A DNA stretch of 64,000 bases from Sulfitobacter sp. DFL-14. Lineage in GTDB: Bacteria > Pseudomonadota > Alphaproteobacteria > Rhodobacterales > Rhodobacteraceae. The notes under the pieces were generated by a model. That model had not been told where the DNA came from, did no database searches, and worked only from the letters and a program-made list of their open reading frames with translations. Positions 55,455 to 63,582 of the stretch are shown piece after piece. The translations under genes were made by a program, and so were the position numbers. The stretch's first letter is position 1. The number at the start of each line of letters is the position of its first letter. The stretch lies in NCBI RefSeq assembly GCF_003335585.1, contig NZ_QBFD01000015.1, positions 31,264 through 95,263 of the forward strand, given 5' to 3'.

Positions 55455-56021
55455 ATGACAGATCGCCTCTCCCCCCTCCGGTTTTCGCCTGCCCTGCTGC
55501 TGACGCTCATCCTCGCGTTCTGCATGACGCTGATCCCCGCGATCACCCATGCCGCAACCATCAAGGATTTTGTCGGTTCCTACGAAGGCGAAGCGGAAGT
55601 GATCGTGGACGGCGTCCCGCAGAAACGGGACATGAGCGTCACGATCGCGCCAACCAAGGAGGGCTTCAAACTCAGCTGGACCTCCGCCACCCACCGCGAG
55701 GACGGCCGGATCAAGGAAAAGTCCTATTCCATCGGATTTGTCCCCAGCGCCCGCGACAACATCTTTCAATCCGCGATGAAGACGAACCTTTTCGGCAAGG
55801 CCACGCCACTTGACCCCTTGCAGGGAGAACCCTTTGTCTGGGCCCGGATTGAGGGTGACACTTTCTCCGTCTTCTCGCTGTTCATCGACCCGGCGGGGGA
55901 TTACGAGATGCAGGAATTCCACCGCACGCTGGCCCCCGGCGGGCTGGACCTGTTGTTTCGCCGCGTGCGCGAAGGCACCATCGAGCGCGAGATCAGAACC
56001 CTGCTGAGGCGCAAGGACTGA
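55455..56021 (+). CDS. Secreted/periplasmic protein of unknown function
   Basis: The 188-aa protein has a signal peptide (hydrophobic stretch about 12-32, cleavage near AITHA/A) and a compact domain with 'IKDFVGSYEGEAEVIVDG', 'VTIAPTKEGFKLSWTSAT' and 'EMQEFHRTLAPGGLDLLFRRVREG'. These beta-rich repeats resemble a lipocalin-like barrel, but no family is certain. It lies immediately upstream of the rpsJ promoter on the same strand. Confidence 0.75.
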   Translation: MTDRLSPLRFSPALLLTLILAFCMTLIPAITHAATIKDFVGSYEGEAEVIVDGVPQKRDMSVTIAPTKEGFKLSWTSATHREDGRIKEKSYSIGFVPSARDNIFQSAMKTNLFGKATPLDPLQGEPFVWARIEGDTFSVFSLFIDPAGDYEMQEFHRTLAPGGLDLLFRRVREGTIEREIRTLLRRKD

Positions 56022-56077
56022 GCCGACAGCCGTCCGGGCAGGTTCCTGCAGATCGGCCAGCACTCGGAACTCGCCCC

Positions 56078-56106
56078 TTGCCACCTCCCCCCGCATCCCC
56101 TATAGC
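56078..56106 (+). promoter_or_regulatory. Strong candidate promoter of rpsJ operon
   Basis: TTGCCA (56078-56083, 5/6) and TATAGC (56101-56106, 4/6) are 17 bp apart, 126 bp before rpsJ. The promoter lies within the junction and kept its place with rpsJ through the rearrangement. Confidence 0.6.
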
Positions 56107-56119
56107 ACGGCCATTGAGT

Positions 56120-56143
56120 CGGGGTGCGTCCACACGCGCCCCG
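56120..56143 (+). promoter_or_regulatory. Leader hairpin before rpsJ
   Basis: CGGGGTGCGT (56120-56129) pairs with ACGCGCCCCG (56134-56143), one G-T wobble, loop CCAC, followed by TTTC. It lies within the presumed rpsJ leader; it might attenuate the operon or act as the terminator of the upstream gene. Confidence 0.5.
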
Positions 56144-56231
56144 TTTCAGTTACACATCAAGACGCGACGAGGGCGAGCGATGAGCGCCTGTCCTCCAATC
56201 CGTTGACATCCCAAAGACAAGGGATTTGCAC

Positions 56232-56549
56232 ATGGCTCAAAGCCAGAACATCCGCATTCGCCTGAAGGCGTTTGATTACCGGGTGCTTGATGCCTCCACC
56301 CAGGAAATCGTCAACACCGCCAAACGCACCGGCGCCTCCGTTCGCGGCCCCATTCCGCTGCCGAACAAGATCGAGAAATTCACCGTTCTGCGTGGTCCCC
56401 ACGTTGACAAGAAATCCCGTGACCAATTCGAGATCCGCACGCACAAGCGCCTGCTGGACATCGTTGATCCGACTCCCCAGACCGTGGACGCGCTGATGAA
56501 GCTCGACCTGGCCGCTGGTGTGGACGTCGAGATCAAGCTGCAATCGTAA
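56232..56549 (+). CDS. rpsJ: 30S ribosomal protein S10
   Basis: The 105-aa protein has '[40 protein letters not shown]' and '[31 protein letters not shown]', the uS10 pattern. ATG 56232 has AAGGGA upstream. It usually follows tuf; here tuf is 7 kb away and on the other strand. Confidence 0.99.
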   Translation: MAQSQNIRIRLKAFDYRVLDASTQEIVNTAKRTGASVRGPIPLPNKIEKFTVLRGPHVDKKSRDQFEIRTHKRLLDIVDPTPQTVDALMKLDLAAGVDVEIKLQS

Positions 56550-56562
56550 GGAGGGCAAGAAC

Positions 56563-57435
56563 ATGTTGCGCTCAGGCGTTATTGCGAAAAAAGTCGGCAT
56601 GACCCGACTGTTCATGGAAGACGGGCGTCAGATTCCCGTTACCGTTCTTCAACTCGACAAGCTTCAGGTTGTCGCACAGCGTACCACCGAAAAAGACGGC
56701 TATACCGCCGTTCAGCTCGGTGCGGGCACAGCCAAGGTCAAGCGGACCTCCCAGGCGATGCGCGGCCACTTTGCCGCCGCCAAGGTTGAACCCAAGCGCA
56801 AGGTTGCCGAATTCCGCGTGGACGCGGAAAACCTGATCGCCGTGGGTGAGGAAATCATCGCGGACCATTACTTTGCCGGTCAGTATGTTGACGTTGCAGG
56901 CACCTCCATCGGTAAAGGTTTTGCCGGTGCGATGAAGCGCCACAACTTCGGCGGTCTGCGGGCCACGCACGGTGTGTCGATCTCGCACCGTTCGCACGGT
57001 TCCACAGGCCAGTGTCAGGACCCCGGCAAGGTGTTCAAAGGCAAGAAGATGGCCGGTCACATGGGTGCTGCCCGTGTCACCACCCAGAACCTCGAAGTTG
57101 TCAAAACCGACAGCGCACGTGGTCTGATCATGGTCAAGGGCGCCGTCCCCGGCTCCAAGGGTGGCTGGGTCACCGTCAAGGACGCGGTCAAGAAACCGTT
57201 CCCCGATGACGCGATCCTGCCCGCCGCGCTGAAGTCCGCCGCCGACGAAGCCGCGAAAGCCGCCGAAGAGGCAGCCGCCGCAGCCGCAGCCGAGGCAGAA
57301 GCCGAAGCAAAGCGTCTGGCCGAAGAGCAAGCAGCAGCCGAAGCCGAAGCGCTGAAAGCCGCTGAAGCCGAAATCGCAGCCGAAGGTTCCGATGAGCCGG
57401 CCGCTGACGAAGACAAGAAAGAAGGTGACGCATGA
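56563..57435 (+). CDS. rplC: 50S ribosomal protein L3 with long Ala/Glu tail
   Basis: The 290-aa protein starts [29 protein letters not shown] and keeps the L3 core ('[24 protein letters not shown]'). After the usual L3 end it continues with about 65-70 residues rich in Ala and Glu, low-complexity and probably helical. Typical L3 proteins have about 205-215 aa. The 3' end overlaps rplD by 4 bp. Confidence 0.98.
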   Translation: MLRSGVIAKKVGMTRLFMEDGRQIPVTVLQLDKLQVVAQRTTEKDGYTAVQLGAGTAKVKRTSQAMRGHFAAAKVEPKRKVAEFRVDAENLIAVGEEIIADHYFAGQYVDVAGTSIGKGFAGAMKRHNFGGLRATHGVSISHRSHGSTGQCQDPGKVFKGKKMAGHMGAARVTTQNLEVVKTDSARGLIMVKGAVPGSKGGWVTVKDAVKKPFPDDAILPAALKSAADEAAKAAEEAAAAAAAEAEAEAKRLAEEQAAAEAEALKAAEAEIAAEGSDEPAADEDKKEGDA

Positions 57436-58049
57436 AACTCGATGTCATCAAACTCGACGGCGGCAAGGCCGGATCGGTAGACCTGGACGAGGCCCTGTTC
57501 GGCCTTGAGCCGCGCGCCGACATCCTGCACCGCGTCGTGCGCTGGCAGCGGAACAACGCCCAGCAAGGCACGCACAAGGTCAAGACACGGTCCGAAGTGA
57601 GCTACTCGACCAAGAAGATCTATCGCCAGAAAGGCACCGGCGGCGCACGCCACGGCGCGCGTTCTGCACCGATCTTCCGCAAGGGTGGTATCTACAAGGG
57701 CCCGACCCCGCGCAGCCACGGTCACGAACTGACCAAGAAGTTCCGCAAGCTGGGCCTGCGCCACGCGCTGTCCGCCAAGGCGAAAGCCGGTGCATTGGTC
57801 ATCATTGATGACGCGATGTCCGATGGCAAAACAGCAGCTCTGGCCAAACAGGTGAAAAACCTCGGCTGGAAGCGGGCGCTGATCATTGACGGTGCAACCG
57901 TGAATGAGAACTTCCTGCAAGCCGCGCGCAACATCGAAGGTCTGGATATCCTGCCGACAATGGGCGCAAACGTTTACGACATCCTCAAGCGTGACACCCT
58001 GGTGATCACCAAGGCGGGGATCGAAGCACTGGAGGCCCGTTTGAAATGA
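57432..58049 (+). CDS. rplD: 50S ribosomal protein L4
   Basis: The 205-aa protein has the L4 loop '[53 protein letters not shown]', which lines the exit tunnel. It overlaps rplW by 4 bp. Confidence 0.99.
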   Translation: MKLDVIKLDGGKAGSVDLDEALFGLEPRADILHRVVRWQRNNAQQGTHKVKTRSEVSYSTKKIYRQKGTGGARHGARSAPIFRKGGIYKGPTPRSHGHELTKKFRKLGLRHALSAKAKAGALVIIDDAMSDGKTAALAKQVKNLGWKRALIIDGATVNENFLQAARNIEGLDILPTMGANVYDILKRDTLVITKAGIEALEARLK

Positions 58050-58342
58050 CCGCCAAGCACGAACATTACGACGTGATCCGCAAGCCGATCATCACCGAGA
58101 AAGCGACAATGGCGTCGGAAAACAACGCCGTCGTCTTCGAAGTGGCGATGGGCAGCAACAAGCCCCAGATCAAGGAGGCCGTAGAGGCGCTCTTTGGTGT
58201 CAAGGTGAAGGCTGTGAACACGACCATCACCAAGGGCAAGGTCAAGCGTTTCCGTGGCCAGATCGGCACACGCCGGGACGTCAAGAAGGCCTATGTGACG
58301 CTTGAAGAAGGCAACACGATCGACGTCTCCACCGGGCTGTAA
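58046..58342 (+). CDS. rplW: 50S ribosomal protein L23
   Basis: The 98-aa protein has '[44 protein letters not shown]' and '[28 protein letters not shown]', the uL23 pattern. It ends 23 bp before a strong terminator. Confidence 0.99.
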   Translation: MTAKHEHYDVIRKPIITEKATMASENNAVVFEVAMGSNKPQIKEAVEALFGVKVKAVNTTITKGKVKRFRGQIGTRRDVKKAYVTLEEGNTIDVSTGL

Positions 58343-58364
58343 GACCCGAGACGCGAAAAGATGC

Positions 58365-58396
58365 AAAGGCCCTCCGCGCAAGCGGGGGGCCTTTTT
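58365..58396 (+). terminator. Rho-independent terminator between rplW and rplB
   Basis: A 13-bp stem (58365-58377 with 58382-58394; one G-T pair) with a GCAA loop is followed by a T5 run. It would stop transcription within the S10 operon, after rplW. Confidence 0.88.
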
Positions 58397-58446
58397 CTGT
58401 TTCGCGGTGCAGGTTTACCGCATTTGCACCGCTGGCGGCAATGTAC

Positions 58447-58462
58447 CTTACAAATTTGTAAG
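58447..58462. promoter_or_regulatory. 16-bp perfect palindrome upstream of the carbonic anhydrase-like gene
   Basis: CTTACAAATTTGTAAG is a perfect palindrome 127 bp before the start at 58589. It resembles MarR-type operators in form. A TATACA (58484-58489) lies between the palindrome and the gene and might be a -10 box. Confidence 0.45.
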
Positions 58463-58588
58463 CAAATTCTGGGCCTTAGAACCTATACAGCCTGTGCTGA
58501 TGAGGAGTATGCCAAGCGCAGGATTGGAGTTTGGACCTGCCGAAGTACAGTGAGCATATCCATGGTCCGGTCCGTTACAGGAACTATT

Positions 58589-59452
58589 ATGGACTCTAAA
58601 ATGAGACAATATCTTGTGGCAGCATTCGCGTCGATTGCGCTGTTCAACACTGCCTTCGCCGATGAACCCGTTGATGCTTCCGACTCCGCCATCGCCGAAC
58701 AGCGCGCGGCACTTGCCTCCAGCGCCGACGGCGTTGGCTTTGGCCCGCAATCCCCGCGTGACATCAGCGTGACCACGGGCAGCAACCCGCGCGTCTTTGG
58801 TGCGGCACCTGCCTATACGCAAATGAACCTTTGCAACATCCACTTCCACGAAAACGCGGAACACCGCGGTGGCGAGTTCACGACCTACGCCGGCAATGGT
58901 GACGGTCATGGTTACAAGACCGGCTATAAATATGACGGTGAACTGACAGCCGCCGAACGCGCGCCGCTGGATCACAAGGTTGGCGTCAGCGAGCATGGCG
59001 ATCTTGAGCCTGGTGACACCATCGAGGTCCACTTTGTCTATTCCACCGCCCAGGTCGAACCGGGCGCGACATTGGGGGCCTGCCTGAACGATGCCATCGG
59101 CAACCCGCAACTGCGGGTCGAGGCCGAGGTGATGGTCCTGGTGAACGATGAACAGGCGCTGGATTTCACCAAGCTGGCGCAGGTCGAGAAAGTGAACGGC
59201 TACTACCAGGCGCCCAATCTGCTGGAAACGCTGGGGGAACCCGTGACCTATGCCGGATCGACAACCGGGCCGGGGTACAATGAAAAGGCATCGCCTTTTG
59301 AGGTCACATGGAACGTCCGGCCCAAGGTTGCGCATGTGAGCATCCAGTCCGTCGAAGCCTGGCTCAAGGATAACCCGTTTGAGGAAGACCACGCCCATGG
59401 CGTCCGCAATCTGGTTGTTAACCCTGACCTGCTGTCTCCGATCACCCATTAA
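58589..59452 (+). CDS. Secreted delta-type carbonic anhydrase-like protein
   Basis: The 287-aa protein starts at ATG 58589 (AGGA 7 bp upstream) with a signal peptide (MRQYLVAAFASIALFNTAFA, cleavage near residue 24). Its 'MNLCNIHFHENAEHRGGEF' block matches the His-rich metal site of the CA_like/delta-carbonic anhydrase family, with H85, H87 and H92 as likely zinc ligands. Other His residues follow in 'HGYKTGY', 'LDHKVGVSEHGDL' and 'EVHFVYSTAQ'. It would hydrate CO2 in the periplasm. It interrupts the S10 operon between rplW and rplB. Confidence 0.8.
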   Translation: MDSKMRQYLVAAFASIALFNTAFADEPVDASDSAIAEQRAALASSADGVGFGPQSPRDISVTTGSNPRVFGAAPAYTQMNLCNIHFHENAEHRGGEFTTYAGNGDGHGYKTGYKYDGELTAAERAPLDHKVGVSEHGDLEPGDTIEVHFVYSTAQVEPGATLGACLNDAIGNPQLRVEAEVMVLVNDEQALDFTKLAQVEKVNGYYQAPNLLETLGEPVTYAGSTTGPGYNEKASPFEVTWNVRPKVAHVSIQSVEAWLKDNPFEEDHAHGVRNLVVNPDLLSPITH

Positions 59453-59559
59453 GGGACGGCACAGGATACCGATATGTGGCTGCCGGGGACAGTTCGCGGG
59501 ATTTGGGGTCTAATCACTTGACCCTCCCTGCGTCCTCCCCTACACGACCCCATCGGCAA

Positions 59560-59581
59560 AGCCCCGGATTCGTCCGGGGCT
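59560..59581 (+). terminator. UUCG hairpin after the carbonic anhydrase-like gene
   Basis: AGCCCCGGA (59560-59568) pairs with TCCGGGGCT (59573-59581) around a TTCG tetraloop. The following CTGTCGTTG is weak as a U-run. It probably ends the transcript before the rplB leader. Confidence 0.65.
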
Positions 59582-59724
59582 CTGTCGTTGTTTGTATGCC
59601 GGGCGGTGCACGCCCTGTGTACATCCGGTGCACAGCTTGTGCGCCAATCCCTCGGGGACCTTCGGGGCCCTATAAACCATAGCCAGCCTCGCGCTGGCAC
59701 ACAGCTAAACGGAAGACAGACAAC

Positions 59725-60567
59725 ATGGCACTCAAGTCGTACAAACCGACGACGCCGGGCCAGCGTGGGCTGGTACTGATCGACCGTTCGGAGCTTTGGA
59801 AAGGCCGCCCGGTCAAAGCCCTTACTCAGGGTCTGACCAAATCCGGCGGACGGAACAACACCGGACGGATCACAATGCGTCGTACAGGTGGTGGTGCAAA
59901 GCGCCTCTACCGTATCGTTGATTTCAAACGCAACAAGCTGGACATGTCCGCTGTTGTCGCGCGGATCGAATATGACCCGAACCGGACAGCCTTTATTGCC
60001 CTGATCCAGTACGAAGATGGCGAACAGGCCTATATCCTGGCCCCTCAGCGTCTGGCCGTCGGTGACAAGGTCATCGCGGGCGCAAAGCAGGACATCAAGC
60101 CGGGCAATGCAATGCCTTTCTCCGGCATGCCCATCGGCACAATCGTCCACAACATCGAAATGAAGCCCGGCAAAGGCGGTCAGATCGCCCGTGCTGCAGG
60201 CACCTACGCTCAATTCGTCGGCCGCGATGGCGGCTATGCCCAGATCCGTCTGAGCAGCGGCGAACTGCGCCTGGTGCGTCAGGAATGCATGGCCACCGTC
60301 GGTGCCGTGTCGAACCCCGACAACTCCAACCAGAACTACGGCAAAGCGGGCCGCATGCGTCACAAGGGCATCCGCCCCTCTGTACGTGGTGTCGTGATGA
60401 ACCCGATCGACCACCCGCATGGTGGTGGTGAAGGCCGGACCTCTGGTGGTCGTCATCCGGTGACCCCATGGGGCAAGCCGACAAAGGGTGCCAAGACCCG
60501 CAACAAGAACAAAGCGTCCAGCAAGCTGATCATCCGCTCGCGGCACGCCAAGAAGAAGGGGCGTTAA
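59725..60567 (+). CDS. rplB: 50S ribosomal protein L2
   Basis: The 280-aa protein has '[28 protein letters not shown]' and '[38 protein letters not shown]', including the conserved His of the peptidyl transferase region. It follows a 143-bp space after the hairpin. TATAAA (59671-59676) lies before it, but I see no matching -35, so its promoter is undefined. Confidence 0.99.
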   Translation: MALKSYKPTTPGQRGLVLIDRSELWKGRPVKALTQGLTKSGGRNNTGRITMRRTGGGAKRLYRIVDFKRNKLDMSAVVARIEYDPNRTAFIALIQYEDGEQAYILAPQRLAVGDKVIAGAKQDIKPGNAMPFSGMPIGTIVHNIEMKPGKGGQIARAAGTYAQFVGRDGGYAQIRLSSGELRLVRQECMATVGAVSNPDNSNQNYGKAGRMRHKGIRPSVRGVVMNPIDHPHGGGEGRTSGGRHPVTPWGKPTKGAKTRNKNKASSKLIIRSRHAKKKGR

Positions 60568-60570
60568 TAG

Positions 60571-60849
60571 ATGTCTCGTTCAGTATGGAAAGGCCCTTTT
60601 GTCGACTCTTATGTCCTCAAGAAGGCCGAAGCGTCGCGTGAGAGCGGCCGGAACGAAGTGATCAAGATCTGGTCGCGCCGTTCCACGATCCTCCCGCAGT
60701 TTGTTGGCCTGACGTTCGGCGTCTACAACGGTCACAAGCACATCCCCGTCAACGTCAGCGAAGACATGATTGGTCAGAAGTTCGGTGAATATTCCCCGAC
60801 ACGGACCTACTACGGTCATGCCGCCGACAAAAAAGCAAAGCGGAAATAA
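60571..60849 (+). CDS. rpsS: 30S ribosomal protein S19
   Basis: The 92-aa protein starts [54 protein letters not shown], the uS19 pattern. It lies 3 bp after rplB. Confidence 0.99.
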   Translation: MSRSVWKGPFVDSYVLKKAEASRESGRNEVIKIWSRRSTILPQFVGLTFGVYNGHKHIPVNVSEDMIGQKFGEYSPTRTYYGHAADKKAKRK

Positions 60850-60852
60850 GCC

Positions 60853-61233
60853 ATGAGCAAGGATAAAAATCCCCGCCGCGTGGCAGACAACGAAGCCCGC
60901 GCAAAACTGCGCATGCTGAAGACGTCGCCGCAGAAACTGAACCTCGTAGCCGGCCTGATCCGCGGCAAGAAGGTGGAACGTGCCCTCACGGACCTGACCT
61001 TCTCCAAGAAGCGGATCGCGCAGGACGTGAAGAAATGCCTTCAGTCCGCCATCGCCAACGCCGAGAACAACCACAACCTTGACGTGGACGAGCTGATCGT
61101 GGCCGAAGCCTATGTCGGCAAGAACCTGACCATGAAGCGCGGTCGCCCGCGTGCGCGTGGCCGGTTCGGCAAGATCATGAAGCCGTTTGCCGAAGTCACC
61201 ATCGTCGTGCGTCAAGTTGAGGAGCAAGCATAA
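60853..61233 (+). CDS. rplV: 50S ribosomal protein L22
   Basis: The 126-aa protein has '[59 protein letters not shown]', the uL22 pattern. The stop overlaps the rpsC start by one base. Confidence 0.99.
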   Translation: MSKDKNPRRVADNEARAKLRMLKTSPQKLNLVAGLIRGKKVERALTDLTFSKKRIAQDVKKCLQSAIANAENNHNLDVDELIVAEAYVGKNLTMKRGRPRARGRFGKIMKPFAEVTIVVRQVEEQA

Positions 61234-61940
61234 TGGGTAACAAAGTAAACCCGATCGGCATGCGCCTGCAGGTCAACCGCACTTGGGACAGCCGCTGGTA
61301 TGCCGATACGAAGGACTACGGCGATCTTCTGCTGGAAGACCTCGCCATCCGCGCCTTCATCAAGGAAGAGTGCAAGCAGGCCGGTATCGCCCGCGTGATC
61401 ATCGAACGTCCGCACAAGAAGTGCCGCGTCACGATCCACACCGCGCGTCCCGGCGTCATCATCGGCAAGAAGGGTGCGGACATCGAAGGTCTGCGTCAGA
61501 AGATCGCCAAGATGACCAGCTCGGAACTGCACCTCAACATCGTTGAAGTCCGCAAGCCCGAACTGGATGCCGCATTGGTCGGTGAAAGCATCGCACAGCA
61601 GCTGGAGCGCCGGGTTTCCTTCCGCCGCGCCATGAAACGTGCGGTTCAGAACGCCATGCGTATGGGTGCCCTGGGTATCCGTGTGAACCTCGCAGGCCGC
61701 CTTGGCGGTGCCGAGATCGCCCGGACCGAATGGTACCGCGAGGGCCGCGTGCCTCTGCACACACTGCGTGCGGACATCGACTATGCCCACGTGGAAGCCG
61801 AAACGGCCTATGGCATCATCGGGATCAAGACCTGGATCTTCAAAGGCGAGATCATGGAACATGATCCGGGTGCCCGCGATCGCAAGCACCAGGAACTTCA
61901 AGACGGCCCAGCACCTCGCGGTGCCGGCGGTCGCCGGTAA
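61233..61940 (+). CDS. rpsC: 30S ribosomal protein S3
   Basis: The 235-aa protein begins [33 protein letters not shown] and has the KH domain ('[23 protein letters not shown]'), the uS3 pattern. It lies at the mRNA entry of the 30S subunit. Confidence 0.99.
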   Translation: MGNKVNPIGMRLQVNRTWDSRWYADTKDYGDLLLEDLAIRAFIKEECKQAGIARVIIERPHKKCRVTIHTARPGVIIGKKGADIEGLRQKIAKMTSSELHLNIVEVRKPELDAALVGESIAQQLERRVSFRRAMKRAVQNAMRMGALGIRVNLAGRLGGAEIARTEWYREGRVPLHTLRADIDYAHVEAETAYGIIGIKTWIFKGEIMEHDPGARDRKHQELQDGPAPRGAGGRR

Positions 61941-61951
61941 GGAGCAGATAG

Positions 61952-62365
61952 ATGCTACAGCCAAAACGGACGAAATTCCGCAAGCAGTTCAAAGGCTCGA
62001 TCAAAGGTCTGGCAAAGGGCGGGTCTGACCTGAACTTTGGCACCTACGGCCTGAAGGCACTGCAGCCTGAGCGTGTCACAGCACGCCAGATCGAAGCCGC
62101 ACGCCGTGCCATGACGCGCCACATGAAGCGTCAGGGCCGCGTCTGGATCCGTATCTTCCCGGATGTCCCGGTCACCTCCAAGCCCGTCGAAGTGCGTATG
62201 GGTAAGGGTAAAGGTTCCGTCGACTTCTGGGCAGCCAAGGTGAAGCCGGGCCGGATCATGTTCGAAATCGACGGTGTCGGTGACGACGTGGCCCGCGAGG
62301 CGCTGCGCCTGGCGGCGATGAAGCTGCCGATCAAGACACGGGTTGTCGTCAGAGAAGATTGGTAA
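61952..62365 (+). CDS. rplP: 50S ribosomal protein L16
   Basis: The 137-aa protein begins [37 protein letters not shown] and has '[39 protein letters not shown]', the uL16 pattern. It would normally be followed by rpmC; here a repeat and a terminator follow. Confidence 0.99.
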   Translation: MLQPKRTKFRKQFKGSIKGLAKGGSDLNFGTYGLKALQPERVTARQIEAARRAMTRHMKRQGRVWIRIFPDVPVTSKPVEVRMGKGKGSVDFWAAKVKPGRIMFEIDGVGDDVAREALRLAAMKLPIKTRVVVREDW

Positions 62366-62368
62366 GCG

Positions 62369-62416
62369 GCGCGCATGAATGCGCACCCTACGTAGGGTGC
62401 GCGCTCTGCGCGCACC
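62369..62416. repeat. GTGCGCA/TGCGCAC palindromic repeat, copy 3 (after rplP)
   Basis: Two inverted arms meet at CCTACG/TAGGGT (near 62388-62397). The left arm reads GCGCATGAATGCGCACC and the right arm GGGTGCGCGCTCTGCGCGC. It is the same family as the elements after rpoA and rplR and lies 3 nt after the rplP stop. Confidence 0.78.
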
Positions 62417-62438
62417 TCTGCTGACCAAGAATAGAGAT

Positions 62439-62476
62439 AGAAGAGCCCCCGCTGAGACATCAGCGGGGGCTCTTCT
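62439..62476 (+). terminator. Strong hairpin terminator after rplP
   Basis: A 17-bp perfect stem (62439-62455 with 62460-62476) with a GACA loop. A short CTATTT follows. It ends the rplB-to-rplP transcript. Confidence 0.85.
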
Positions 62477-62502
62477 ATTTGCCCGCCGCTTCTTACAGAC
62501 TC

Positions 62503-62531
62503 TTGCGCAACGATACCGCGCATATGATATA
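62503..62531 (+). promoter_or_regulatory. Candidate promoter of toxin-antitoxin-like pair
   Basis: TTGCGC (62503-62508) and GATATA (62526-62531) are 17 bp apart within an AT-rich stretch just before the small gene at 62569. The AT-rich CATATGATATATAG sequence could also bind the antitoxin. Confidence 0.35.
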
Positions 62532-62568
62532 TAGCGATGAAGCGCTTTTTAGTGTGTGAGTGGAGAGC

Positions 62569-62754
62569 ATGGCGAACAACACGAAAAAAACCATAGTAAA
62601 CGGGGGCTGGATCGCCCGTAGCGTAAAGAGCGGTAAGTTCGTCGCAGTCGGGACGAACGCGAGTACGTCGAAAAGCAACCCGAAGACGGTTAAGACGATT
62701 AAAGAAGTCTCCAGTAAGCGAGGCGTTGCGTTGCAGCGACTTGCGGATCGGTAA
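62569..62754 (+). CDS. Small basic protein, presumed antitoxin of Doc-like toxin
   Basis: The 61-aa protein has 13 Lys/Arg against 2 Asp/Glu, so it is strongly basic. The N-terminus reads MANNTKKTIVNGGWIARSVK and the middle SGKFVAVGT; no Phd, AbrB or ribbon-helix-helix pattern is clear. GGAG lies a few bases upstream of ATG 62569. It overlaps the following Doc-like gene by 29 bp. Composition is less GC-rich than the ribosomal genes on both sides, suggesting transfer. Antitoxin role is inferred from position only. Confidence 0.7.
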   Translation: MANNTKKTIVNGGWIARSVKSGKFVAVGTNASTSKSNPKTVKTIKEVSSKRGVALQRLADR

Positions 62755-63130
62755 ACGCCATTACAGGATAACACTCGCCGACGCGATGGCCGCTCACGAT
62801 GAAGCGCTAACCTATGGAGGTCGTGATGGTGTTTCCAGCCTTCACCTCATTCAGTCCGCAATTTCGAGGCCATACTCTGGATACCACCGTTCGATCGCGG
62901 CAAAGGCCTCTGCGCTTTTGGAAAGCGTGGTTGGCAACCACGGGTTTATAGACGGCAACAAGCGCACAGCCTGGATTCTGGTGGAGCTGCTGATCGAACG
63001 AAGCGGCTATACGCTTGATATTTCTGATGAAGAACCGATTGATGATTTCGTGGTCGCCGTTGCGAGTAACGCTCTTGGCTTTCCTGCAATCAGGCTCTGG
63101 TTTGAAGGCCGAATTGTCCGGACAGGCTAA
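62726..63130 (+). CDS. doc: Doc/Fic-family toxin
   Basis: The 134-aa protein carries the Fic motif as H72-G-F-I-D-G-N-K-R80 ('NHGFIDGNKRTAWIL'). The K79 in place of the second Gly of Fic AMPylators (HxFx[DE]GNGR) matches Doc-type kinases. The N-terminal helix 'HDEALTYGGRDGV' and 'LIQSAISRPYSGYH' match Doc. The start TTG 62726 overlaps the presumed antitoxin gene; TTG 62741 is an alternative. P1 Doc phosphorylates EF-Tu, whose gene is convergent 0.45 kb to the right. Confidence 0.8.
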   Translation: MRCSDLRIGKRHYRITLADAMAAHDEALTYGGRDGVSSLHLIQSAISRPYSGYHRSIAAKASALLESVVGNHGFIDGNKRTAWILVELLIERSGYTLDISDEEPIDDFVVAVASNALGFPAIRLWFEGRIVRTG

Positions 63131-63217
63131 GCTCTCGACCAATTAATCTGTTTCAACGGGTCGGATTGCCCGCTACGGTACAGGAATAGCAGTTTCGTTT
63201 CAAAGGACGCCCTCCCC

Positions 63218-63394
63218 ATGAAACAAGTCCCAAAACCAATCACCGATGCCGCCCTTATCAAGGCCTTCCTGGACAAGGGCGGAGAGGTGAAGAAGGGCAA
63301 GACCAAGCCGATGCGCGAAGACCTCGGGCTTAGCAACAATCAATGGGGCAACAAGCTGACCAAGGAAGAAAAAGCGGCGAAGAAGGCCAGGTAG
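63218..63394 (+). CDS. Small lysine-rich conserved-type protein
   Basis: A 58-codon frame from ATG 63218 with AAGGAC upstream encodes a basic protein starting MKQVPKPITDAALIKAFL and ending KEEKAAKKAR. The pattern 'KGGEVKKGKTKPM...LGLSNNQWGNKLTKEE' looks like a real coding sequence with third-position GC bias. The function is unknown. It lies between the Doc-like gene and tuf. Confidence 0.6.
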   Translation: MKQVPKPITDAALIKAFLDKGGEVKKGKTKPMREDLGLSNNQWGNKLTKEEKAAKKAR

Positions 63395-63511
63395 CCCGCT
63401 TTCCGCGCCTAACCCCCTGCCCTGCACGCTCCGCCCCCCACAGGCCTGCGATAGGCCCCGCCAGGCACGGTCTGCGCGCCATTGGCCCCATACACCCACC
63501 CACCAACGACA

Positions 63512-63536
63512 AAGGCCGCCCCTGTGGAGCGGCCTT
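63512..63536 (-). terminator. Hairpin after tuf
   Basis: AAGGCCGC (63512-63519) pairs with GCGGCCTT (63529-63536); leftward it is followed by TGTCGTTG. It lies 47 bp after the tuf stop and could end its transcript. Confidence 0.6.
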
Positions 63537-63582
63537 GCCTGTTCGTGTGCTCAGGAGCGCGCCCTTGCGGGCGCATGCCCGA

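Noticed and set aside
56563..57435. Frameshift or fusion at the end of rplC
   Set aside because: The frame continues smoothly to a stop that overlaps rplD by 4 bp, so the tail is part of the gene and not a sequencing error.
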